Assembly: GCA_009697495.1 (NCBI GenBank)
Contig: SHUN01000247.1
Span: forward strand, 1 to 5,587
Length of the DNA: 5,587 bases
Direction: 5' to 3'
Source: Bryobacterales bacterium
GTDB taxonomy: Bacteria > Acidobacteriota > Terriglobia > Bryobacterales > Bryobacteraceae
This document shows positions 1-5,227 of the stretch, piece by piece. A program made the translations under genes and the position numbers. The number at the start of each line of letters is the position of its first letter. Within the stretch, counting starts at the first letter, position 1. Under the pieces are notes generated by a model, which saw only the letters and a program-made list of their open reading frames with translations, was not told where the DNA came from and searched no databases.

Positions 1-539
1 CCGCCTATCACGTCGGTGCCTGACGATCGTGACGCCGTCACCCCGGCGTGCAGCAGCGCTAACTGTTGAAACGACCGGCCATTCAAAGGCAGGTCTCGGA
101 TCACTTTGTCGTCCACCAGGCCGCTCAGGGCGCCCGACGTCAAATTGATTCGTGCCAATAGCGGTCCTTTTCGCCCCCCTGGTTCCGTCGACACCGCCAG
201 ATTGAGCCGCGCCTCGTCGCCCACGGTAAGCTGGATTCTATCGAGTATCGCCTCCCCCGCCCGAACGAAATCCGCCGCCGAGATCGAAAGTTCATACTCC
301 CTCGGCGGGAGCAGCGGCGCTCGAAAATGGCCCGATGCATTCGTTGTGATGGTCCACGTGGCGCCCGTCTTTGTATTTCGAATGTGCAGGCTCGTTCCGG
401 CCAACAGCGCGCCCGCCGGATCGGTGACTGTGCCTTCCACTCCCGCTCCGGTAGTCTGCGCCAATGCCTCCGCAAACATGGTCAATGTCGCCAATAAAAT
501 CGTAATAAAGCGCATTGATGCCATAGTTCCTAGTTCCAT
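1..539 (-). CDS. TonB-dependent receptor, Oar-like, with carboxypeptidase-regulatory N-terminal domain (partial, 3' end outside window)
   Basis: The minus strand is open from position 539 to the window edge (179 codons). The N-terminus is a signal peptide: hydrophobic residues after MASMRF, then a probable cleavage near EALAQ-TTG, so the protein is exported. Residues about 30-115 fit a carboxypeptidase-regulatory-like (CarboxypepD_reg) beta-sandwich, with GVEGTVTDPAGALLAG, a GHFRAPLLPPREYELSI turn-strand and RLNLAV. The last part, LSGLVDDKVIRDLPLNGRSF and following QQLALLHAGV, is the start of the plug region typical of acidobacterial Oar-like outer membrane receptors, which are usually around 1000 aa or more. 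Such proteins are outer-membrane beta-barrels thought to import polymers or chelates by TonB energy; the substrate cannot be read here. Start 539 is chosen because GGAG lies 9 nt upstream; in-frame ATGs at 524 and 515 are alternatives and give a more compact signal peptide. The family call is from recognised motifs only. Confidence 0.82.
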   Translation of the reverse strand, partial: MELGTMASMRFITILLATLTMFAEALAQTTGAGVEGTVTDPAGALLAGTSLHIRNTKTGATWTITTNASGHFRAPLLPPREYELSISAADFVRAGEAILDRIQLTVGDEARLNLAVSTEPGGRKGPLLARINLTSGALSGLVDDKVIRDLPLNGRSFQQLALLHAGVTASRSSGTDVIG

Positions 540-548
540 TTCGGCTAT

Positions 549-552
549 CTCC
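549..552 (-). promoter_or_regulatory. Ribosome binding site GGAG for the TonB-dependent receptor
   Basis: On the minus strand GGAG stands 9 nt before the ATG at 539. The later in-frame ATG at 524 has only an AGGA 3 nt away, which is too close, so this site favours the 539 start. Confidence 0.5.
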
Positions 553-605
553 GCCGTTATGTGAACAAATATTGTGTGTGCGCACCCATTCCACCCGGCC
601 TTCCA

Positions 606-637
606 TCCCATCCCGGCGAAAGCCCGCTTCTTTCACC
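606..637. repeat. 32-bp direct repeat, copy 1
   Basis: Begins TCCCATCCCGGCGAAAGCCC and ends CTTCTTTCACC. It is identical over 32 bases to the copy at 676-707, and the match extends left to 601 with one mismatch. It contains an imperfect dyad AAGC-CC-GCTT and a short GGC-GAAA-GCC hairpin. The style (GCGAAAGC-type core, intergenic position) resembles short dispersed chromosomal repeats of the REP class; that class is an inference. Confidence 0.85.
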
Positions 638-675
638 CCGAATACCTTCGTTGCGGGGCGACAAAGGCACTTCCC

Positions 676-707
676 TCCCATCCCGGCGAAAGCCCGCTTC
701 TTTCACC
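676..707. repeat. 32-bp direct repeat, copy 2
   Basis: Exact second copy of the 606-637 unit, in the same orientation, separated from it by 38 bases of unrelated sequence. After it the sequence diverges at once (TTTCGCTG versus CCGAATAC). No third copy is seen where the next 70-bp step would fall (about 746). Confidence 0.85.
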
Positions 708-988
708 TTTCGCTGAAAATCGCTTCGCAACAGCGCGCACGAAACACAGGCGAGTTGCAAATTGCCGTGGAACGGTGGCCAAGCGCGTCCCCAATACATA
801 GCCGCCACTTCCATGTGCTGCTTAATCCACAGCCACGCGCAACCTACCGCCGCAAACCTGAGCCCCGGTTCCGCCCAATACTGATCGGTGACTCTTTGCC
901 AACCCGTTTGTTTTCAACATCGGCTGCCTCCGCGAACAGGGTGGCGCAGGCACCCGTCCGTCGCCCGGCAAGTCACTGATCGTTCAAT

Positions 989-1001
989 CCGGCACCGCCG
1001 G
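989..1001 (-). terminator. Possible GC hairpin downstream of the minus-strand hypothetical gene
   Basis: CCGGC-acc-GCCGG can form a 5-bp stem with a 3-nt loop about 10 nt past the stop codon of the gene ending at 1011, read on the minus strand. It is followed by ATTGAA rather than a run of T, so it is at best a weak intrinsic terminator. Confidence 0.25.
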
Positions 1002-1010
1002 CGGCCCGGC

Positions 1011-1490
1011 TCAGGACTCGAAAATGGAAATCTGGCGCTCGTCCGGTTTCTTCGAACGCCCCAGTCCGCTACCCACCACCGCCAGTACGTGAATCGAACG
1101 GAGCGCAACCCGGGGAACAAACACCCGCTGCGGCGTCACAGCCAGGTCGGGCGGCGTGACAGTGAAACCATGCGGTTCGACACTGAGTAGATTATTGGGG
1201 AGAATCCCGTCCAGTATCGCGCCGTCGCGGAAACTCATACGGACCCAAAGGCCGCTCGATTTGGGCCGGCTGGAAAAAGTCCGGTTGTTCAGGTCGGGAA
1301 GGGATTCTTCGAAATCCTGAACAAAACAAAGGACTTTTATCTCCTGGTAGGGGAGCGTGAGGATGTTCCCGTCGCGGCTCAACATCTCCACGCCGGTGAG
1401 CGTCTGGAATGTCTGGGGGTGTACGAACCCGTCTATGGCCTCGCGATCAAAGCGCAGGACGCGTACGCGTTTATTCGTCGATCCGCTCAC
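1011..1490 (-). CDS. Hypothetical protein with two repeated beta-strand-rich modules
   Basis: 159 aa, no signal peptide or membrane segment, so probably cytoplasmic. I do not recognise a named function; the style (VRVLRFDREAIDGFVHPQTF) recalls a hypothetical family I associate with acidobacteria, from memory only. The protein seems to be duplicated. Residues about 9-60 read VRVLRFDREAIDGF, then PYQEIKVLCFV. Residues about 82-141 read WVRMSFRDGAILDGILPNN, then VPRVALRSIHVLAVV. Each half has a VR-strand, a DG/ID-G turn and a closing strand, like a small beta-barrel. The start is GTG at 1490; an in-frame TGA lies a few codons upstream, which limits the choice. No clear Shine-Dalgarno precedes it. 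The gene is transcribed divergently from xerD across 53 bp and has a good extended -10 about 40 nt upstream. Confidence 0.75.
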   Translation of the reverse strand: MSGSTNKRVRVLRFDREAIDGFVHPQTFQTLTGVEMLSRDGNILTLPYQEIKVLCFVQDFEESLPDLNNRTFSSRPKSSGLWVRMSFRDGAILDGILPNNLLSVEPHGFTVTPPDLAVTPQRVFVPRVALRSIHVLAVVGSGLGRSKKPDERQISIFES

Positions 1491-1516
1491 AGATTGCGCA
1501 TACCGCTTTCAAACAT
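1487..1516 (-). CDS. Possible 9-codon leader ORF overlapping the next start
   Basis: Reads ATG...TGA giving MFESGMRNL. Its TGA overlaps the GTG start at 1490 as GTGA, a geometry seen in translationally coupled genes. AAGG lies 7 nt before its ATG, but it sits where transcription from the TGATACAAT promoter would begin, so it may not be in the mRNA. This may be chance: such a short ORF has little statistical weight. Confidence 0.2.
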   Translation of the reverse strand: MFESGMRNL

Positions 1517-1526
1517 TTTCCGCCTT

Positions 1527-1535
1527 ATTGTATCA
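1527..1535 (-). promoter_or_regulatory. Extended -10 promoter element TGATACAAT
   Basis: On the minus strand TG-A-TACAAT matches the extended -10 pattern (TGnTAnAAT). Transcription would start near 1520, giving about a 30-nt leader before the GTG at 1490. No good -35 is seen 17 bp upstream, which is acceptable for extended -10 promoters. The same 9-mer occurs at 5219-5227. Confidence 0.5.
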
Positions 1536-1543
1536 TTGGCAGA

Positions 1544-2443
1544 ATGACCCCTTCGGGTTCGCTTGCGGTGCAAGTCCGTCTTTTTCTTGACTTTTGCCGG
1601 ATGGAAAAGGGACTGGCAGAAAATTCGGTGACCTCATACGCCCGGGATCTGGAGCGTTACACCGCCTTTTCCGGCGGTCTCGATAGCTCCGTCCCGGAGA
1701 CGCCCGGTCACGTGCAGGCCTACATCGACTCTCTGTACGCGGCCGACATGGCGGGCCGTTCAGTGGCGCGCCATCTCACGACGATCCGTAACTTTTACCG
1801 GCACCTGCAGCGGGAACGTGTGATGGAACATAACCCCACGGAGTTGATGGGCGCTCCAAAACTGGGCCAGCCGTTGCCGCATTATTTGAACGGCGGGGAC
1901 ATGGAGCGGCTTTTGGAAGCGCCGCCGGCAGGGACGCCGAATGGATTGCGGGACCGGGCGATGCTGCAGTTGGTATATGCTAGCGGTCTTCGAGTAACGG
2001 AACTGTGCGCCGTGGAACTGAACGACCTGAACCTGACGCTCGGGTATCTGCGCGTCACGGGGAAGGGAAACAAGCAACGCCTGGTTCCCATGGGACAGCC
2101 GGCGATTACCGCCATCGAGGCGTTCCTTGCAGGCGGTCGCCCGGCAATATTGAAGGGTCGCGCGAGCCGATATTTGTTTGTAACCAGCCGCGGGTCGAAA
2201 ATGACCCGGCAGGCCTTCTGGAAACTGCTGGCCGCGCATGGCAAGTCCTGCGGCCTGTTCCATCATCTTAGCCCGCACGTATTGCGGCATACATTTGCCA
2301 CGCATTTGCTCGAAGGGGGAGCGGACCTTCGCAGCGTACAGACCATGCTCGGCCATGCCAGCATAGGTACAACCCAAATTTACACCCACGTCGCCCGCGG
2401 CAGGTTGCGGGCGGTAGTGGATAAGCATCATCCTCGCGCATGA
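1544..2443 (+). CDS. xerD: Site-specific tyrosine recombinase XerD
   Basis: 299 aa, close to the usual 298 aa of XerD. With XerC it acts at the chromosomal dif site to resolve chromosome dimers during division. The N-terminal SAM-like DNA-binding domain spans about residues 7-90 (FLDFCRMEKGLAENSVTSYARDL). The catalytic domain has all six family residues: R150 (SGLRVTEL), K174 (TGKGNK), H245 and R248 (LSPHVLRH), H271 (LGHASIGTTQ) and nucleophile Y280 (QIYTHV). SPHVLRH and the C-terminal HHPRA match XerD rather than XerC, which has a PHKLRH-type box. ATG 1544 is chosen for length. The frame is open further upstream, but that part overlaps the divergent gene and has no family match. Ribosome binding is weak (GGCAG), and a TATCAT 8 nt before the ATG could be a -10 giving an almost leaderless mRNA. 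The next gene follows 61 bp downstream on the same strand with no clear terminator between. Confidence 0.95.
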   Translation: MTPSGSLAVQVRLFLDFCRMEKGLAENSVTSYARDLERYTAFSGGLDSSVPETPGHVQAYIDSLYAADMAGRSVARHLTTIRNFYRHLQRERVMEHNPTELMGAPKLGQPLPHYLNGGDMERLLEAPPAGTPNGLRDRAMLQLVYASGLRVTELCAVELNDLNLTLGYLRVTGKGNKQRLVPMGQPAITAIEAFLAGGRPAILKGRASRYLFVTSRGSKMTRQAFWKLLAAHGKSCGLFHHLSPHVLRHTFATHLLEGGADLRSVQTMLGHASIGTTQIYTHVARGRLRAVVDKHHPRA

Positions 2444-2493
2444 AGCCCTGCAACGGAAGGGTACGGCGAAGAGCGAGCGCGCGAAACGGAGAT

Positions 2494-2497
2494 GGAG
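2494..2497 (+). promoter_or_regulatory. Ribosome binding site GGAG for the nucleotidyltransferase gene
   Basis: GGAG lies 7 nt before the ATG at 2505. It settles the start over the in-frame ATGs at 2517, 2523 and 2538. Confidence 0.7.
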
Positions 2498-2504
2498 TGA
2501 TTCG

Positions 2505-3815
2505 ATGAGCGACTACATGTTCATGCTCGAAAGCCACATGACGGCGGCCCAGACGGTGGCGTTCCACAAGGTGCAGGAAGCGGCCAACGAAGCCAGCCTC
2601 TCGTTGTACCTCACCGGCGGCGCGTTGCGCGACATGCTGGGCGGATTTCCCATCCGGGAACTGGATTTCACCGTGGAAGGCAACGCCATTGCGCTCGCCA
2701 AGACGATTGCGAAAAAGGGCGAAGCCGACTTGGGCGAACTCGACCCGCGCCGCAACCTGGCCGACCTCCAGTTCCCGCACCACGTGACCGTACGTCTGGG
2801 GATGGCCCGGCAGGAGCTGTATGCGAAGCCGGCTTCGAAACCGCAGATTTCACCGGCGACGATTCATGAAGATCTGCTCTGCCGGGACTTCACCATTAAC
2901 GCGATCGCCATGTCGCTGAACCGGCAGTCCCGTGCATTGCTCGTCGATCCGGCGAACGGGATTGGCGATGTGCAGAATAAAGAGTTGCGAATTGTCGGCA
3001 AATACACGCTGTATGACGATCCTTCGCGAATATTCCGCTTGTTTCGCTACCGCGTGCGGATGGGCTACACGTTGAGCGAAAAAACGCAGAGTCAGTATCA
3101 AAATGTGCGGGAGCTGAAGTTAGAGAAAAAGATTCCCGCTGAGGCGCTGGGGCGGGAGTTGCGGAACGTCGCCAACGAAGCGAATTCGGCGGACATTGTG
3201 AAGCTGCTCGATGAGGAGAAGTTGTTAGTCATGTTCTGCCCCGCGCTCGCCGGGGACAAAGTAAATCATTCGGGATTGCAGAAACTGCAAAAGGCGCGGC
3301 TGAATCTGCCGCTGGAACTTGAGTTTCCGGTCGACAACTTATCGCTGTTCCTCACCGTGCTGACCGAGAAGCTGAACAAGAATGACCGCGCGTCGCTGGT
3401 GAAGGAATGCGCCCTGACGGCGGAAGAAGTGACTGCCTGGAAGAAGCTGGAGGACGGCGCGAAGAAGCTGGAGAAGGAATTGAAATTGCCGTCGTTGTCG
3501 CGGCCGTCGCGCGTCTACGCGGCGGCGTCGAAAGGCACCGGAGCGCAGATCCTGTACCTGCTTTACAAGAGCGACTCCCGGCTCGTGCAAGACCGTTTGA
3601 AGAACCACTTGCAGAAGTATTTAATGGTGGAGCACGAGCTGACCGAAGAGGAGGTCCTGGAGACCGGCGTGAAGCCGGGAACGCCAAAATACGCCAAGGC
3701 GCGACTGGCCGTGTTGTTCAAAAAATTGGACGCCCGGCCGAAGAAGATCGTGGTGGAGGAAGTGCCTCCAACTCCCGTGCTGGCCGCGCCGATTGTCGCC
3801 AGCGCCCGGCGCTAG
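2505..3815 (+). CDS. Class II nucleotidyltransferase: CCA tRNA nucleotidyltransferase / poly(A) polymerase family
   Basis: 436 aa. The family adds CCA (or A, or poly(A)) to RNA 3' ends in the cytoplasm. The head domain shows the class II order: LYLTGGALRDMLGG (residues 35-47, nucleotide-binding GG and RD), ELDFTVEG (52-59, the metal-binding strand), ARQELY (101-106), DLLCRDFTINAIA (123-135), DPANGIGD (148-155) and DDPSRIFRLFRYRVRMGY (171-188, the equivalent of the EDxxRxxR nucleotide-selecting motif). The first metal-binding carboxylate is Glu (E52-x-D54) where most members have DxD. No HD domain is seen. The C-terminal half is charged and helical, ending in a Pro/Ala-rich tail (PPTPVLAAP). 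Whether it adds CCA, only part of it, or A tails cannot be decided from sequence alone. The gene follows xerD by 61 bp, probably in one transcript, and its TAG stop overlaps the stop of the convergent gene. Confidence 0.85.
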   Translation: MSDYMFMLESHMTAAQTVAFHKVQEAANEASLSLYLTGGALRDMLGGFPIRELDFTVEGNAIALAKTIAKKGEADLGELDPRRNLADLQFPHHVTVRLGMARQELYAKPASKPQISPATIHEDLLCRDFTINAIAMSLNRQSRALLVDPANGIGDVQNKELRIVGKYTLYDDPSRIFRLFRYRVRMGYTLSEKTQSQYQNVRELKLEKKIPAEALGRELRNVANEANSADIVKLLDEEKLLVMFCPALAGDKVNHSGLQKLQKARLNLPLELEFPVDNLSLFLTVLTEKLNKNDRASLVKECALTAEEVTAWKKLEDGAKKLEKELKLPSLSRPSRVYAAASKGTGAQILYLLYKSDSRLVQDRLKNHLQKYLMVEHELTEEEVLETGVKPGTPKYAKARLAVLFKKLDARPKKIVVEEVPPTPVLAAPIVASARR

Positions 3816-4273
3816 CACTGCGCGATTGGCGCGGCTGCGATCGTGTCGCTGGCAATCGTGATGGCGGCCGGGTACCGTCCGAGGTCGACGAGCGTCTCCA
3901 TCGTCTCGCGCGCAAGGCGCAGCCGATCCTCCTCGGACATCCGTTGATCGTGCTGTCTTTCCCACGCGGTGACCGCGACTTCGGGCATCACCACGCGGAT
4001 TTGCTGAAACTCTTCCGCCGCATAGACCGTGAAGACGTACTCCGAATTCCACGCCCCGTCCGTGTTCCGGCAGTGCCGGCCGTCGAAGAAATATTTGGCG
4101 TCGCCGCGCGTGGACCAACGCTTATCGATTGGGCGCTTTTCTATTTGAGGGCTTTCCTTTTCAGACGCCGCCGCCGTCGATCCAAAAATGGAATCCAGCA
4201 ACCGGTCGAACCAGCCCTGGGTGCCATCCGATTTTACTTCGCCGTCCGTTCGGACGCGCAGCCTTATGCGCAT
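3812..4273 (-). CDS. Hypothetical protein, 153 aa
   Basis: I do not recognise a family. There is no signal peptide or membrane helix. The protein begins with a basic strand (MRIRLRVRTDGEV), followed by an amphipathic stretch WFDRLLDSIFG and a low-complexity linker (about 31-48). A likely globular core at about 50-110 is rich in aromatic and conserved-looking residues (KRWSTRGDAKYFFDGRHCRN, EYVFTVYAAEEFQQIRVVMP, AWERQ). A helical end (EEDRLRLARETMETLVDLGRYP) resembles a small regulatory or subunit protein. Coding is supported by the Trp/Tyr/Phe-rich core and by its fit between neighbours; the opposite-strand open frame over this stretch is Arg-rich and reads like a shadow. Its stop shares CTAG with the convergent gene, and its ATG lies 10 nt from that of the divergent gene, so its promoter must lie inside that neighbour. 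Confidence 0.7.
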   Translation of the reverse strand: MRIRLRVRTDGEVKSDGTQGWFDRLLDSIFGSTAAASEKESPQIEKRPIDKRWSTRGDAKYFFDGRHCRNTDGAWNSEYVFTVYAAEEFQQIRVVMPEVAVTAWERQHDQRMSEEDRLRLARETMETLVDLGRYPAAITIASDTIAAAPIAQC

Positions 4274-4288
4274 AATACATATAATGCG
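4269..4288. promoter_or_regulatory. 20-bp imperfect palindrome between divergent starts
   Basis: CGCATAATA-CA-TATAATGCG: 9-bp arms with one mismatch and a 2-bp centre. It covers the ATG of the minus gene (4273-4271) and the ATG of the plus gene (4284-4286). It contains CATAAT and TATAAT, which could serve as -10 elements, or it could be an operator. It may also be simply the AT-rich divergent junction. Confidence 0.35.
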
Positions 4289-5204
4289 TCAACTGGTGTC
4301 CTTTTTGCTGGTTGTCTTTTCTCTGGCGGCTCAAACCGATCCCGCGCCGCAGCCGCCGCTCGTGTACGAAGGCAAGCCAATGCAAGTGCCGGTAATATGC
4401 ACCGAGGACGACATACAGGCCCTGGGAATGAGCTGTTCGGCCGAGTCGCCGTGCCCCGTGTATTTGGAGCTGAGCGGCCTGGAAGTATTAGCAGGCCGGA
4501 TGATTTTAGCTGGGAACCTGCACACCGAATCAGCGACACTTTCCTCCATCGTGCTCACCAGCGAGGATTCCGGAAAGACTTGGCTGGAAAGCCATCCGCG
4601 GATTCGCCAGGCGGCGCTGGACCAGATGCAGTTTTTCGATTTGGCGAATGGCTGGATTGCCGGGCAATTGATCGCGTCGCTGCCGCGGGATCCGTTTTTT
4701 CTGGTCACCCTCGATGGCGGCAGGACGTGGCGGCAGCGCCCTGTGTTCGGTGACCCGCACTTGGGATCCATCGAAAAATTTCACTTCACCAGCGCCACCG
4801 AAGGCCGTGTGCTCGTCGACCGGGCGCAATCCGGCGAGGGCGGGCGTTATGCGTTGCTTGAGTCCAAGACCGGCGGAGACAGTTGGGGAATTCTACAGAT
4901 CACCACACAGGCGCCGGCGAATTTGAGATTTGAGAGAGCGTCGAGCGCGGCATGGCGATTGCACGCAAACGAGGGTACCAAGGCCTATCACGTCGAGAGG
5001 CGGGAAGGGCAGCGCTGGTCCGCCGTATCGGCGTTTCGCGTTCTGGCTGGAACCTGCGCGCCCGCTGCACTGCTTCTCACCGAACCGCCGGAGCCGCCGG
5101 AACCATCGGCCGCCGCGGGGGCGGCGGTGAGCGACGCGGTGGAAGTGTTCCAGATCGGCGGCGCGAAACCCAAGAAGCCGGAACCCAGGAAAAAGAAACG
5201 ATGA
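4284..5204 (+). CDS. Secreted Asp-box (BNR / Ycf48-like) repeat protein
   Basis: 306 aa with a clear signal peptide (MRQLVSFLLVVFSLAAQ, cleavage near AAQ-TDP), so exported, probably to the periplasm. Three Asp-box motifs mark blades of a beta-propeller: SEDSGKTW (93-100), TLDGGRTW (142-149) and SKTGGDSW (194-201). Two of them are canonical S/TxDxGxTW; the third has Gly in the Asp position. Such motifs occur in Ycf48-like photosystem assembly factors, sialidases and sortilin-like proteins; the motif is structural and does not reveal the function. A Cys pair (C51 and C57, plus C39) before the first blade could form a disulfide. The C-terminus has an EPPEPPEP stretch and a very basic tail (KPKKPEPRKKKR). 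An in-frame ATG at 4266 would add MRIIHI and overlap the divergent gene by 8 bp; neither start has a Shine-Dalgarno. Three propeller motifs are too few for a full propeller, so the fold may be partial. Confidence 0.75.
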   Translation: MRQLVSFLLVVFSLAAQTDPAPQPPLVYEGKPMQVPVICTEDDIQALGMSCSAESPCPVYLELSGLEVLAGRMILAGNLHTESATLSSIVLTSEDSGKTWLESHPRIRQAALDQMQFFDLANGWIAGQLIASLPRDPFFLVTLDGGRTWRQRPVFGDPHLGSIEKFHFTSATEGRVLVDRAQSGEGGRYALLESKTGGDSWGILQITTQAPANLRFERASSAAWRLHANEGTKAYHVERREGQRWSAVSAFRVLAGTCAPAALLLTEPPEPPEPSAAAGAAVSDAVEVFQIGGAKPKKPEPRKKKR

Positions 5205-5218
5205 GCCTTCCGGGCGCT

Positions 5219-5227
5219 TGATACAAT
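5219..5227 (+). promoter_or_regulatory. Extended -10 promoter element TGATACAAT
   Basis: The same 9-mer as at 1527-1535, here on the plus strand, 15 nt past the previous stop. Transcription would begin near 5234, downstream of the ATG at 5226. If the element is used, translation must start later, at GTG 5241 or ATG 5313. Confidence 0.4.

Larger units (their letters stand above)
540..1010. other. Non-coding stretch with a direct repeat pair
   Basis: About 470 bases between the 5' end of the receptor gene and the 3' end of the next minus-strand gene. Frames are open here (for example plus 572-979), but their translations are Arg/Pro/Ser-rich without family motifs. The two repeat copies in it are 70 bp apart, which puts them in different frames, as expected for non-coding DNA. 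The part next to 540 must hold the receptor promoter; I cannot pick out a clear -35/-10 pair. From about 710 to 985 I see no gene, tRNA or strong hairpin. Confidence 0.6.

Noticed and set aside
606..707. Two 32-bp repeats with a 38-bp spacer resemble a minimal CRISPR array
   Set aside because: Only two units, no third copy at the expected step, no cas genes and no leader. A dispersed or locally duplicated repeat is simpler.
572..979. A 135-codon open plus-strand frame in the gap
   Set aside because: It runs through both repeat copies in different frames, has no ribosome site, and its translation has low-complexity composition.
4265..4292. dif-like site: GCGCATAAT at 4268-4276 equals part of the E. 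coli dif XerC arm, in a window that encodes XerD
   Set aside because: Over 28 positions I count about 18 matches, and the normally most conserved XerD arm matches only 5 of 11. It overlaps two start codons, and dif is usually intergenic.
3407..4753. A 448-codon open plus-strand frame
   Set aside because: It crosses three well-supported genes in other frames, is rich in Arg/Gly/Ala, and has no motifs. It is a by-product of high GC content.
5109..5125. GC hairpin GCCGCC-GCGGG-GGCGGC as a terminator
   Set aside because: It is inside the Asp-box coding sequence, has no T-run, and comes from Ala/Gly codons.
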